Origin: Persicaria tinctoria
Lineage: Eukaryota; Streptophyta; Magnoliopsida; Caryophyllales; Polygonaceae
DNA: 64,000 nt
Assembly (NCBI GenBank): GCA_037127255.1
Contig: JBANSL010000020.1
Location: 58,663,598 to 58,727,597 of the forward strand
Reading direction: 5' to 3'
Shown: positions 23,810 to 36,509 of the stretch, piece after piece
Layout: each line of letters starts with the position of its first letter
Position numbering within the stretch: position 1 is the stretch's first letter
Position numbers and translations under genes: made by a program
The notes under the pieces: generated by a model
Told to the model about the DNA's origin: nothing
Databases searched by the model: none
Seen by the model: the letters and a program-made list of their open reading frames with translations, nothing else

Positions 23810-26800
23810 TTACTCTTCAGCTTTACCTGCTTTGCGGGTTCGATTCCGCTTCCCGGCGGGTTGCAGAAGCTGTAACCGTGACATCACGTAGGCCAAGAGC
23901 TCTTCGCGGTGGGAGAACGTGAAGTCCAGATGGGCGTACTCAAACTCGTTATACGAGACCTCTACACCTGCGTCTTTCATTATCCGGTAGTGCTTCCTCA
24001 CCATTGATGGCCGGATCACCTTGTCGTTCCTCCCACCAACCAGATCGACAGGGACGTCAATGAGGTTGTAGTGCTCGGATACGTCTAGTGGTTCGGAGGT
24101 ACCATATGCACGTATGTTGGCAGCCACGCTACCATAGTCGAACATTCTGAAACGGCCACTGCGTTTCATCTGGGCCAAGTGCAGAGTCACGTAAAATGAG
24201 ATCCCTGGCATGTCGTTCATGTTGTAGTGTGGTAAGCCGAGAACACCGACCCAATTGGAGCTGTCTCCGCCCACAGCATAGCCCATAAGGGTCTGAACAA
24301 GACCTCCGACTGCTGGGTAATTGTGGAAGTCACGCGCCAGCTTGTTGAGCAGCATTCGGAAGAATCTAGTCGGAATGTAGAAGGCAGGAATGATGGGTGC
24401 CAAAAGGGGAGCCAGAGTGAGGAAGACATACTCAAAGGCAGTGAAAACAAAGGTCGAATCGTGGTGGAACCCTGCAGGTGATAACAAGATCAGCCTAGAG
24501 AGCCTGTGTGGCTTCTGTTGGATTCTGCGGGTGACAATGTACATGAGGATAGCGGCCCCTCCTAAGCTGTGGCAGACTACACCGAGGTTGTATGGTTGCT
24601 CATTACCGTCCTCTTCAGCATCCGGTTGGCGCAGTTTCAATTCAGAAGTCTTTACCTCATGAATCTTTTCTATCATTGCAGGTATGTCTGCTGTCCCGTG
24701 CTCGTTGATGGAGTACCTCCAGTACCTGGATTGTGTTTTTATCGTCTATCAAATAAGAGCCACTTTAATAGAGAGGATTATCAGAATGAAGTGCTGAAGA
24801 ACAAATGTTAATCCAGCAAACACAAAAACAAAATACTACGAAAAAATTCAGCTATAAGCAACAAATCAAACAGGAATTCATGCTATCAGAGAGCTGACCG
24901 CTTAGAAGAAATATTCCGGTCAACATGTTCCCTGGAGACCAGACCGCGGAAGTTACCGAGGAAAACATCATAGCCTGCAAAGGGCTCACGAGATTATAAT
25001 CTAAAGTGGGCAAGGACTCATCTCTCGCAAAGATAAAAAGCAGCAAGCGCAATTTACAGACCTTGATCAAATGCAGCAAAAGCTGGGGAGCCAACAATTC
25101 CATTTGACACCCACCTGCATAGCAAATTAGTTTGTCAGGAATACCAACAAACATACACACAGAGGAAGCACCTTTGGTGTAATCTCTCTAATACAATAAA
25201 AAGCTTCACTGTCCAAAAACAACAAGGAAAGTTACTCACCCCATGGATGAATCCAGTACTCCATGCTGCAAAAACACAACCTTCTTTGAATCCCGTCTGC
25301 ATCATTTTATATACATCATTAATAAATAATTAAGGAGAATATCTATCAGCTTCAGCATTAGTAGGAGAAACTGGAATGATTATGAAGCAGTGTGACTGAG
25401 AGAGAACAAGCTGAACTTGCAGCTAAGCACTCTGCAGGACATGTCATGTCCCTATTCAAATTCTTGCGCTCCCCTAAATTAGCACCTTTTCTTTTCCTTT
25501 TTGATAAAATCCAACACATAATTTTTATTCAAATACAGAGCAAAAATAACCGTACCTAGGAATCCTTTCAAGGAGGAGGATATACCCATCAGGCGTGACG
25601 ACATGAATTGCTTCATATGGATACCTTAAAAAGAAAAGACCATGCCAAATTCAGTAAAATAGAAATCAATATTGCAATTAACACGCAGATTTGCACAGCA
25701 TCAAGGACTGCAGTACATGGCATTCGAAATTAATCATACCCTAGTTCTGTAATTACGTCTTGACAAGTCCGAGCATCTGTATTGAGAGCGCTAAAATTGG
25801 ATTTGCTTTCGGCAGGAGTTGGATCATTCTCCCCAAGCGTAGCCGAAGGAAAAGTTTCAGCGGGATTGTCATCATTATAATCAATGGTGACCCTCGGATG
25901 TCCAAAAAGATATCCAGAGAGGGTCCCAAAAGCACGGGTAGGTGAAAGAATTAAATGAGCTGCTTTATGGATGCAATCAAATATTGCTTCGATGGATATC
26001 TCAATGGCTAGATGGAGATCCTGAAAGAGAAAATCAAGTACAGTTAAACCGAGACACATGAAACAGATAAACACTTGTGCAGCTTCAAGCACATCCACGT
26101 GCTACAAACTCTTGTAAAGGCAATTCAAGCACAGACCTCTACAACTCCACGACGACGATCAGTGGCATTGTGGACTGCATGTTCCTTCAAGCTTAGCACC
26201 TTTCTGGGAGATTCAGGACAAAGTGGTTGATGTGTAGAGTGAGATCTAGATCCCCTAAAACAAAGATGGTAGAACCACAAGGGCAAGCCTAACAACAACT
26301 TGAATGGAAGCAGAATCCAAGAAAATATATATAAAATCCACTGTGCCCAATGTTCATCGTTCTTGTTCATGCCACTAGCACGAGACGATCTAGAACTATG
26401 AGACAAAGGTGATGGAGGGCATGTGTCAGCATCACTATCTTCTTCGCCGGATGAGTAATCAACGCTTGATGCATCAGAGTCCACAGAAAGCTCGTGAATG
26501 AACTGGTTGAAAGAAGAGACACCACTGGCATTAAGAAGAAAAGACTGCGAATCAGAATAAATTTGCAACTGCTTTTAAATATTTATCTAAATTATATGAA
26601 TAATATGATCAATTTAAACAATACAAATCAATATATTTGAACTTCTTCTATGGATAAATGAGTAGTTCTAAAGTCTCAATGCAGATATATATTGTAAATT
26701 AGTGACCAAGCTACAATATCAAGGTTAATTCAGAAAAATTGTAAAAATGCTTGCTTTGTTTTCTAATTAATAAATTTCCAAGTAACCGTCATTCAAATGG

Positions 26801-28395
26801 AAATAAAAATACCAACTAATACAAAAGGTGGGGTAAACTGAAAGTAACAATCAAAAAACATAATTAAAAAAATCAATGAGGGGATTTCTTATCTTTTATT
26901 GCTCTATGGTAGAGAATTGAGACAAACCACATATTTCATTATATAGGAGAAGATAAAGCACCATACTAACTTCCTTGAGTGGTAATAATAATAATGGAAA
27001 AAATAATAGATAGCCTCAAGCTGCTGTTTTCAGCGAGGTTTCTGAATTTTTTCAGGAGAAGATAAAGCACCATGCTTCATCCAAGAGGAAAAGATCCCAG
27101 TTCAAGGCATTTTGCAAAATTTCAGGGCAATTAACAAAATAATCTTTAAGAAGATGATAACAGTAAAATTACACTTACTTCCCCATCCAACGAGGAAGAC
27201 GAGGCCCGCGAAAAGTTGGTCTCAGTTCCCATCCATGCAGACCTTCAAGAACATTACCTTTCCAAGGTAAGATGGCCAACAAAAGAGCTGAAATGCCATT
27301 TATCAGCCTCACAATATTGTTCAGGGCCTCATATGTAACTGTCTTTACAGATCTGACATACACATGACACAGCGTCAGTTTGAATCTTTAAAACCACACA
27401 CATTCTAGCGAGCAATGGAATAAACAGTAGTGATGGTAGAGAATATAAGATGGACAACTTAGAAAGGCAATATTTGGGGAAGATGCAATGCAATACCCTT
27501 ATTTAGGAGTAATTTAATCAAACCACCTCTTAATAATGTTTCGTGAAACCAATCCTTGGCCCCTTTTGTTTTCAAACACATAAACCCACCCACACCTCTT
27601 CCTTCTGGTAAGAGAAAAGTATTTATGAAAGTCATAACAGATTTATGCATCAACAAAACATGAATTTGACGTAGGTACGCAGTAGATCAAGCCTACAGTT
27701 TGACTGAAAAGGTAATATGTACCAAATAAATGAAGAAAACAAGAGGAAATGATGTATATATTGGAAGGTTCAGCCCACAATTTCCCTATTCACATTGATC
27801 CATTCCTTCCAGAGCTCCCTTGGGGTTTTAGAAGACCTCAAACCCCGGAGGAATTTCAGAAGGTACCTTGTAATCTTGCACCTTAGATGGTAGAAATCAA
27901 TCCATAGAAGCATGGATATATATCAACCGTCATTTATACTACAAGTCATTTTAAAGCGATTGATAAGCCAAAAATTTGCTTTGTAGTTAATTTCACCTGA
28001 ATGTCGAATCCAGTTTAATCCAAAAGGGCTAATCGATAACTAGGTTCAAAAGCGTCCATATTATCCTATTTGATTTCAGTTTCGGCCCCCTTTTCCACTA
28101 GGATATTGAAAAATCGTCATAGACGAAAATAAACACCAAATTCGTCCTATTCGCACACTAGCTCTCACCAATCAACTCTAATTATCCTCTTTCACACCTT
28201 CAACAACCCCTACAGCAACGGGAAGCTCCATTCCCTCCCAAATTCCCAAATGAGGATCAAATTAACACCAACACCACAGAGAACGTACACCAATATTTGA
28301 TCAAAATCGAGCCAAACAGGAATCATACGGAGAGAAGAGAGAAAATCGACTCACTCCTTGGTAACGGCAAGAACGTTGTCGACGAGTCGCTGCAT
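23810..28395 (-). CDS. Alpha/beta-hydrolase lipase, acid-lipase-like plant family
   Basis: Nine exons on the minus strand: 28395-28355, 27352-27179, 26524-26137, 26020-25740, 25624-25556, 25296-25240, 25114-25062, 24974-24899 and 24725-23810. They total 2055 nt, or 684 residues, with all joins in frame at GT..AG. The start is the MQRLVDNVLAVTKE N-terminus. A conserved GLHGWELRPTFRGPRLPRW segment and a Ser/Asp-rich stretch follow. A hydrophobic span at about residues 134-161 suggests membrane anchoring. The lipase core begins with EAIHVVTPDGYILLLERIPR and FLQHGVLDSS. The nucleophile elbow is CHSLGG (Ser433). Likely acid and base are Asp614 (GGRNDKV) and His645 (YAHLDF). Cys replaces the usual Gly before HSLGG. 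This matches, as I recall, Arabidopsis At1g18460/At1g73920. It probably hydrolyses acyl esters; the substrate is not evident. Confidence 0.9.
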
Positions 28396-31055
28396 AATTT
28401 CTCCTTTATTTTTTACAGAAAGAAACACAACCGACACGAAATTGTCTAGATTTTGGCTCACGAATTCAGGAGGAAGAATCCAGAAAGGAAAATCAAATCA
28501 AAATCCCTTTCGTTGTTCTTCCATCTTCCACCTGAAAAAGATAGAGAGACGGGAGGAGAAAATCTAGAAGAAATTCCGGCAAAGGGGGGGAATTGGATTT
28601 TTCGCAAAGCATAAACTCAAAGCAACACGGAGAAACCCAAAACGACGGCGAACGGAGAAAGCAACGCCGTTTTATATATCTCGGCCATCGGTGAATACGT
28701 GGCGGGCTTATATTGGTTCCCCTGATATGCGTCGTTTTAATAGTCGGTGAGACACGTATGATGAACAAAGCGACGCCGTTTTAATTATCTGCCTTTTTGA
28801 TAAAGAATTTGTTGCTTGTGAAAATGGAGAAACGGGATAATGGAGGAAGGGTGCGATGGTGCATGCGGTAAACGGAAGGGTGAGTAAGAAGGGAACACGT
28901 GTAGTGTATCCACCACATGTTTTTAGTTGCTGACTCCTATTTGATCATTATTTTAATAAAATATACAGTAAAATGGAAGGATAATCATGGAGGGAGGGAT
29001 CCAGTGATGGTGCGTGCAGGCTATGTTGCGTGTGGGCCCAGGGCTCACATGCAAAGTGGTGTAATAATAATGCACTTGGTGGGGCCGTTGCATCACATAA
29101 TTGTTTTTCCGAATTTGAACTCGCGGTTGTCAGATTAGATCATCAATTAGCATAAACAAATCCTTATTTGCTTAATTGGTAAGATGACTATTATACTTAA
29201 TTTCCATGGAGCGATGTGTGTGTTTGTTGGTCAAATAATAATTAAGCTTAAGATCCCATATCGGCTATAAGTACGAATGAGGGTTGGCTAACCCGATCAA
29301 ATGAGAGTTGAATTCGACCTAACGGATGCTCGAAACACACAAACACCATTGGAACGATGAGGATCAATCATTGTCGAGTCTCATCACGGAATCCGATTAA
29401 CGAGAAGTGTCACTAATCTCGAGTCTTCCTTGTTGCTCTAACACCGTAATCAAAGGCAATGTTGCAAATAAAGACACGTACCTTGTGATGAGAAAAGAGC
29501 ACTCCACATTCTCTTAGCCTTAGCTCTGGTGACGAGGCATTGGGGCATCTCCTCAAAGAGTGATGTCATACGGTAGCTCGTCAAACTTTGGGTTCACATC
29601 ATTTACTTCATAAAAATTGAATTTCTCTAAATTGCACTACCTAAAAATTAGTTAAGAAAAACGTTTAGATGAACTTTAAAATAGTAATATGAGAGTAAAA
29701 AAAAATCCATGAAAAACAGTGGAAATGGAACTTTTATAATCCCCTACATAAGTGAATAAATTTTAATTAACACATATATTAAATTATTAATCATAATTTA
29801 TGGATTTTTAAACATTCTGAATTTTTCCTTAGATAACCAAACGATACCTATGTATGATGTCGAATCAATCTGCAAAGTCTAAAAGGCCCTATGCAACCCA
29901 CGGATGTCGGCAAGTTATCCATGTAATTGGGCCTTGACTGTAGAACAATCGAGTTTGGATAATGAAGCCCAAAATGCTGAAAAAAGCCAATCTCAGTGAT
30001 ATTGGCCCAAAACTAGTTTAAAAAAGAGGCCGGCGTGGACCAGGTTTGTTCGACAATCTCCCAAACCAGCCATGTATGATAATGAAGCTCCCTTTCATCT
30101 TTGTCCCGCCACACATCAATGCAATTATGCAACCCGTAATGCCGACACGGCCCCGCCATGATTAACCCGATGGTCATCGGAACATCACGGCTGCACACTG
30201 GAAGACATGGTTTGTTTGGTTTTTTTCCCCCCGATTTTTTTCAATATGTGCTCAAATCTAATGCATTGTAAAAAAAAAAAAAATCTAAATGAATATAGGT
30301 TTTTTTTTTTTTTTTGGCTAAATAGATTAGACAATTTTTCTTTTGACAAGTAACAATTTTAGCTACAAAAGCATAAAACTTTGAATGGAACTAGTTTCTT
30401 TCTTTGTCGTTGTCTACCTTGATGCCAAGTCGTTAGCCAACGTCTTCACTCGTAACCATTGATATAGGTAATCTATTCATGTATTATTTTCCCTCTGTAA
30501 ATTTATGTTTCATGTATGCTTCTCCCCTTCCCATTTTTAATTTCCTTTTAAAAAAAATAAACTGTTATCTAAGCATATGTTATGTGATTTTAGTAAAGGT
30601 TCATAAAACTCATCCATTTCTTTGGTTTTAGAGAAACCTTATTCAACACTTTAGCCTTATGTGATTGACTGACAATTATATATCTATAATAAAGGTATAA
30701 AAAGAGATATAATATCTTCATCATAAGGATTATCAGTCCAACTCAAAAGAAATGACAAGATTACACTTAAATTGTTACTCGAATTATTGTTGTGTCATCT
30801 GTAATCAACCAAACTTAAAAGTGAAGTTAACCATTTATATATGACAACTACTTACAAACGAAATAAAACCATATCCAATTAATGCAATAAAAAGAATAAC
30901 ATGAAGATGTGAATATCTATAAATTCTATAATGCATGAAATGTAAATCCATCGTCTAGAATTAAATAACGGCTAACGCTACCTCAACCACCCCTTATTAT
31001 TTCAACTACTAACCTTTACCTTTACCCCCCTTTCAAATTTCAATTGACTCGTCAA
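28396..31055. other. Intergenic between divergent lipase and protease genes
   Basis: The first few hundred bases are the lipase promoter and leader. They contain a repeated acgccgttttaa-type phrase (about 28664 and 28772). The rest is AT-rich. A minus-strand open stretch at 30198-30013 is not recognised. No gene is supported in these 2.6 kb. Confidence 0.45.
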
Positions 31056-31061
31056 TATAAA
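31056..31061 (+). promoter_or_regulatory. TATA box of the aspartic protease gene
   Basis: TATAAA lies 46 bases before the ATG at 31107, implying a very short leader. Pyrimidine-rich CTC repeats follow it, as in many plant core promoters. Confidence 0.5.
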
Positions 31062-31106
31062 CCCTCACTCACTCTCTCACTCTCCATACCCCCCACAAAC
31101 CCCGTA

Positions 31107-32588
31107 ATGGCCGCCCCTAATTTCCTCCTCCTCCTCCTCCTTCTCACCTTCTCCCTCCTTTCCCTCTCCCTCTCCCACCCCCTCCCTCACTCCCATGTCC
31201 TCGACGTCTCCGCCTCCCTCCGCTCCGCCGCCTCCGCCCTCCACCCCCTCCAACAACCTCAACCTGAACAAGAACAAGTACTATCCGAGGAGCTACTCTC
31301 CCACGGCCATCAACTCCCCCTCTCCGTCAAGATCCACCCCCGAATCTCCCTCCCGTCGTCCCACCGCCACCCGGACTACCAATCCCTAACCGCCTCCCGC
31401 CTCGCCCGCGACTCCTCCCGCGTCTCCTCCCTCAATTCCAGGCTCCAGCTCTCTCTCCGCGGCCTCTCCAACTCCGACCTCCACCCCGATTCCTCCGATT
31501 CTTCCTCCGTCCGCTACGGCTACGGCCAGGAGGCCCTCGCCGCCCCCGTCAGCTCCGGCACTAGCCAAGGCAGCGGCGAGTACTTCTCCCGTGTCGGCGT
31601 CGGTAACCCTACCCGCCCCTACTATATGGTCATCGACACCGGCAGTGACGTCAGCTGGCTCCAGTGCCAGCCCTGCTCCGACTGCTACCAGCAATCTGAC
31701 CCGATCTACCAGCCTTCCTCTTCCTCTTCCTTCTCCCCCGTTCCTTGCTCCTCCCCTCTCTGCACCAGCCTCGATGTCAGCGCCTGCCATAGCTCCAAAT
31801 GCATGTACCAGGTCTCCTACGGCGACGGTTCGTACACCGTCGGTGATTTCGTCACCGAAACCCTATCCTTCGGATCCTCCGGCGCCGTCAACCGCGTCGC
31901 CATCGGCTGCGGCCACGACAACGAGGGGCTCTTCGTCGGCGCCGCTGGCCTGTTAGGGCTCGGCGGGGGACGGTTGTCGCTCACCTCGCAGATCAAAGCG
32001 ACGTCGTTCTCGTACTGCCTTGTAGATCGAGATTCGAGAAGCTCCTCCACGCTCGAGTTCAACACGGCCGCGCCGACCGGCTCGGTCAGCGCTCGATTGA
32101 CCACCGGCAAAGTCGACACGTTCCACTACGTCGCGCTCTCTGGGATGAGCGTCGGCGGCCAGCCGCTGTCGATTCCGCCGTCTCTATTCTCAGACCAGGC
32201 GGGGAGCGGGGGAGTGATCGTCGACTCCGGGACCGCCGTAACTCGGCTTCCGACTCAGGCGTACAACTCGCTCCGCGACGCGTTCACTCGGCATACTCAG
32301 CACCTGCCGTCGGCGGGGACGTTTGCGCTGTTCGACACTTGCTACGACCTATCGTCGATGACTAGCGTGAGCGTCCCGACAGTGGCGTTCAATTTCGCGG
32401 GCGGGGGGTCGCTGCAGCTGCCGGCGAAGAACTACCTGATCCCGGTGGACTCGGCGGGGACGTATTGCTTCGCGTTCGCCCCAACGACGTCGTCTTTGTC
32501 AATAATTGGGAACGTACAGCAGCAGGGGACACGTGTCCACTTCGATCTGGCCCGCTCCACTGTGGCGTTCTCTCAGAATAATTGCTGA
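31107..32588 (+). CDS. ASPG1: Nepenthesin-type aspartic protease, ASPG1-like
   Basis: This is a secreted pepsin-fold protease (family A1, plant atypical group), 493 residues, without introns. An N-terminal signal peptide rich in Leu and Ser (residues about 4-25) is followed by a propeptide. The mature part starts near SGTSQGSGEYFSRVGVG. The two catalytic aspartates are Asp177 in DTGSDVSWLQC and Asp373 in DSGTAVTRLP. The flap region is VSYGDGSYTVGDFVTETL, and the Cys-rich nepenthesin insert (CQPCSDCYQ) is present. It ends QNNC, as the family does. The IGNVQQQGTRVHFDLA block is close to ASPG1 (ASPARTIC PROTEASE IN GUARD CELL 1), linked to stomatal and drought responses in Arabidopsis, so the symbol is given by similarity. 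I chose the ATG at 31107 because an in-frame upstream ATG (31044) lies before the TATA box. The 5' half is strongly C-rich. Confidence 0.92.
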   Translation: MAAPNFLLLLLLLTFSLLSLSLSHPLPHSHVLDVSASLRSAASALHPLQQPQPEQEQVLSEELLSHGHQLPLSVKIHPRISLPSSHRHPDYQSLTASRLARDSSRVSSLNSRLQLSLRGLSNSDLHPDSSDSSSVRYGYGQEALAAPVSSGTSQGSGEYFSRVGVGNPTRPYYMVIDTGSDVSWLQCQPCSDCYQQSDPIYQPSSSSSFSPVPCSSPLCTSLDVSACHSSKCMYQVSYGDGSYTVGDFVTETLSFGSSGAVNRVAIGCGHDNEGLFVGAAGLLGLGGGRLSLTSQIKATSFSYCLVDRDSRSSSTLEFNTAAPTGSVSARLTTGKVDTFHYVALSGMSVGGQPLSIPPSLFSDQAGSGGVIVDSGTAVTRLPTQAYNSLRDAFTRHTQHLPSAGTFALFDTCYDLSSMTSVSVPTVAFNFAGGGSLQLPAKNYLIPVDSAGTYCFAFAPTTSSLSIIGNVQQQGTRVHFDLARSTVAFSQNNC

Positions 32589-33560
32589 AGTCGCTTTTAT
32601 TAACAACGCGGTTTGTAATTTTGTAAAATGTGGGGCCCTTTACCTTCATGACAACCTGCAGGGGTGAAAGTGGGAATAGGGTAAAATTTATGATGAAAAA
32701 AGGACGTGAGTAGTAGTATTTCACTACAGTAATTTTATTTTACAGTGAATGGTCTTACAGTTTTATCCTTTGATGTGAAAGGAGAGGGGGCTGAAGGACG
32801 GTAGTATTAAATTTGAGATAGTGGTGGGTAGGCAGAAATGGGGATAGATTCTTGATAAATGGTCATCAAGTGGGGCACACATGGATAAGCAATGTGGGCC
32901 ATAGGAGTTGCTATTTGTGTGAAAATTTAATGCAATTAGTTTACCCGAATTGGTAAATAAAGACCGGTTATTTCGGGGTTCGAACCGAGAATCTATGGGT
33001 ACTATGAATTTACCCTTCTGTACCGTAAAAGATCACATTTTTCACTCTCGACTTTTCGGAGAATCTTGATCCGGTTTTTACCCTTTTTCTTAAAAAAAAT
33101 ATCCCAATCGAGTTCAAATAGTGCAGTTGTAAGTACAAAAATAATTACAGTAAGGCAATAATAATTGAACTAGTATGTACTTTCTGTGTTAGAAATTGGC
33201 ACCCATTTTAATAAATTAAAAAATAGACCATACAATTTCACTACTCAGATTTAGATTTTTTTAGCGCGTTTTTCAAGGAGTTAAAAAATACTCCGTATAT
33301 ATGTAAAATATAAGAATTTTTTAATTAATTTTTTAAAATAATATTATACTTATTGTTGTAATATCTATACTATTAGTTTAGAAAATTAATACTTATTTTA
33401 TGTAGTTTTTAGGTCTTGAAAAATGTAAAAATAATATAGTTATTTCTATGGAAATTATACTCCTAAAATGAATTTTTTTAAATGATAGATGGAGTTTTTT
33501 TTTAACTAATAATGTGGTTATATGAACATTTTTAAAGCTATTGACTACTCCGTAATTTCT
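32589..33560. other. Protease 3' flank and degenerate repeats
   Basis: After the 3' UTR the sequence is AT-rich. Around 33185-33500 there are phrases like those inside Stowaway MITEs (gcgcgtttttcaaggagtta and a final agatggag), suggesting an eroded copy. A B-box-like ggttcgaacc occurs near 32978 without a convincing A box. Confidence 0.4.
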
Positions 33561-33668
33561 TACTCCCTCCGTTCGGGAAAACTTGTCGTTTTAGAAGGTT
33601 AATTTTGTTCAACAAAACATGTCATTTTAGATATTTTGACCTCTACTTTACAAAAATACCCTTGTAAT

Positions 33669-34073
33669 TAGGGTTGTGCATGATTCGGTCCAAACCGAAT
33701 TTTTGGGCCGAACCAACACAAACCGAACCTAACCGAAGTTTTTCGGTTCGACTTTCGGGTCGTGAATTTTCATTTTTTCGGTTTCAGTTCGGTTTGTGTT
33801 AAACCGATTTTTTTTATACACTATGTATTTATAGTGTATATATACATTGTATTTATATATACTACATATATTTGTAAAGTATATACTTTACAGTGTATAT
33901 AGTAGTGTATACAGTGTATATTTATATATTAGTATAATATATTTTAGCGTGTATATATTTGTATTTAGTGTATATGTATTTGCATGTGTATACTAATATG
34001 TATTTGCATGTGTATATACACTGTATTTGTATACTTATTTATATACACCGTATATGTATACTTATTTGTATTA

Positions 34074-34143
<70 letters not shown>

Positions 34144-34345
34144 TATTTGTATACTTTATATTGGAATATATATGTGCATATACACACATAAATAGAATAT
34201 ACATATATATAATATATATTTTATTTTATTTTAATGAAAATTCGGTTCAATTATGTTAAAACCGAACCGAACACAAACCAAACTGGTAAATAACTGAACC
34301 GAACCTAATGCTTTCGGTTCGGTTTTAGACCAATGCACACCCCTA
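33669..34345. mobile_element. hAT-type element with TAGGGTTGTGCA ends and an AT-repeat core
   Basis: The ends are TAGGGTTGTGCAT and ATGCACACCCCTA, flanked by the 8-bp repeat cttgtaat at 33661-33668 and 34346-34353. Subterminal AAACCGAACC-type motifs are repeated at both ends. The core is a run of TGTATAT-like repeats with a long (TA) tract. No transposase. Confidence 0.8.
34078..34138. repeat. (TA)n microsatellite
   Basis: About 30 uninterrupted TA units inside the hAT element. Length is likely to vary between individuals and may be misassembled. Confidence 0.95.
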
Positions 34346-34490
34346 CTTGTAATGATTAATAGATTGTTAGTTGTAGTTTTCGATAAAGTAAAAAAGTAGT
34401 GTAATAATTGAGGATATAATAGTATATTTGTTTATTTCCTTAAAACTTGTGAAATAAACTAGAATGACAAGTTTTTGTGAACAGAGAGTA

Positions 34491-36266
34491 CAAGTTTGAA
34501 CACTAATTTTTACTCCATTTAATAATAGATGGGTAAAATTATATAAAAAAGTTAATTAAACAATCACAATTTCATACTGTATTGTTTTTCTTTACTAAAA
34601 AAAAACATGTTAAAAAGTTAAGCTATATGTGTTGGTGTATGATGTATCGATCATCAGTGTATGTATGGTGACACACTATGACTAGTGAGTTGATATGAAA
34701 TTGAATGCACCCACAAAAGAGATTAATGAGGGGGTTGTATTATATTTACACATATCTCGTGAATATATGTGTGTGGGACTAATAGCATTGATGCTGAGAA
34801 ACGTGGGCCCAAAAATGTGGTTATAATAATATAGAGGAAGAATGTGGAATATTACTGTAAATGGGGGTTTTTAGCGGTTGAATATTCGAAAGAGGGAAGC
34901 AAGAAAACAAATCAAGATGTATAATTATATATGTCTCGGATTGAGTACAGTAGGAGATTCGTCTTTGTCTGTTTTGATGTGTGATTACCACATGTAACGC
35001 TGACACGTCGATACGATCGAAGCCCACAACACAACCACCCATCTGCATGAAAGCGTCAACTACAAACCCCCGGGAGGGAGATTAAGGGAATCTGCTTTTA
35101 TATTAATCACTTAACAACACTTTATTATTATTATTATTATTATTGTTTTTTTTTTAATAAAATTTTTAGATGAAAAAAAGCAAACAAGTGGTGTGGTGTG
35201 GTGTGGGAGCCACGGTAGTAGTAGTCACATGATTTTCGGGAGACTTTGTATATTGACGCGACGTTGAAAATTAGTAACGCTTCCACCAACCGTAACGAAT
35301 TTATTGGTGACGGAAAAGTGAGGTTCCCCTTAATTATCGGAGGGCCTCCGAGGCCTCTTTTGTTGCCAATAGCTTAATCTCTTTTCTATTGTTTTTGTAT
35401 GTATAATTCAAGATCATACGAATGGGATTATGTAAGTAGATTATTAAATTGTGTAAAAAAAGATGCAATTTGTCACTAAATGCGGCTTTAAGTTTAGAAT
35501 ACAGTAAGTAGGTGATCGGTCTCCTAACTTTCCATCAATCAAGCAGACAATTAGTGAGGTCGCTTTATGGAAAAGCGACGGTAAGTGTGTGATAATGCAA
35601 CTCGTCCCCATATTACCAAATTTAATCTACTCTATAGTATTGTGGTTTGACCTCACATCAACTAACAATCATTAAGGCAACTTTCACTAGAGGCAACAAC
35701 GTACAGTACATTTTTATGAACACAATCAGTTTACTTTCCCACAAGGTTTCAATTACAAAATGTATGCGACCCACAATGGACATACTTCTGTCTTATTATT
35801 ATTTTTTTTAAAAGAAAAAATACAAACTGACACACAAGTTTATAGCAGTAGAAACTAAAGTCAAAAGTGAGGACACTCAAGTCTACCACAATCTAACACA
35901 CACTGCACACTACAAATTTTTCTGACTATTTTTTTTTAAAAAAAATAATCCAAGACACCCAACATATAGACTATGTGAATGGTTAAAGGAGGAGCAATGG
36001 GGTGTTAATGAATCAATTAATTTGAAAAGAAAACTTTAATTTTCGAAGTTGAAATATACGAACAATAATAACAATTTAGTATATCCCGCAATTAAACGGG
36101 GTCTAAAATATTAGAATGTACACACTTTCTCCGATCTAGTCGAGAGAGTGTTTTCGATAACAAGTAGACCAATAAGGAGGTTAAAATACTCCACTCTACA
36201 ATCCAATAAGGAGGTTACGAGACATAAAAGAAGCATATATACATAGCTACACTAGACACCACTCTA
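34491..36266. other. AT-rich intergenic stretch, no gene seen
   Basis: Contains simple repeats (TTA)n near 35124 and several A/T runs. No coding sequence, RNA gene or complete transposon was recognised. Confidence 0.45.
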
Positions 36267-36480
36267 CAACCCAGGACAATAAACACATGTCGTCTGGATG
36301 CACCCTTGCCATTGGTTTTTATCCAGAGTCATATCTTTCGAAAGATTCAGAAGAATGAGGTTATGTCGGATGACCTCCATCCCGCTCTTATTCGGTCTAC
36401 CTCTCTCCCTAAGAGTAGATCCCAGAACCAAATTCTCGCTCCTACGAACCGGTGCCGAAGTTGAAATCTACTCGGAGTAA
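36267..36480 (-). pseudogene. C-terminal fragment of a LINE reverse-transcriptase ORF
   Basis: The minus strand reads HNLILLNLSKDMTLDKNQWQ followed by a short Cys-containing tail and a stop. This resembles the ALNL..MALDR..W closing block of plant LINE/RTE reverse-transcriptase ORFs. The upstream part has stops in all frames. It is an old fragment. Confidence 0.5.
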
Positions 36481-36509
36481 ATTATAAGAAAAATATCTTA
36501 GTTTGTGCT

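Larger units (their letters stand above)
33563..34488. mobile_element. Stowaway MITE (CTCCCTCCGTTCGG family) split by a hAT element
   Basis: The left end is CTCCCTCCGTTCGGGAAAAC and the right end the complement of an ACTTGTCATT..-type arm ending ACAGAGAG. TA lies at 33561-33562 and 34489-34490. Interior phrases (tttacaaaaatacccttgtaat, ttagttgtagttttcgataaag) match intact relatives at 54604-54845 and 62399-62791 on the opposite strand. The hAT element at 33669-34345 accounts for the extra length. Confidence 0.78.

Noticed and set aside
31386..31956. Long Ala/Gly-rich open frames overlapping the aspartic protease
   Set aside because: Shadows of a GC-rich coding region in other frames; the protease frame has all family motifs.
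32950..33000. Possible tRNA-derived SINE (ggttcgaacc B box)
   Set aside because: The B box is good but the A box is weak, and no A-tail or target repeat was found.
33959..34259. Open frames rich in Ile/Tyr on both strands
   Set aside because: They translate the TA/TGTATA repeat of a hAT element and are not genes.
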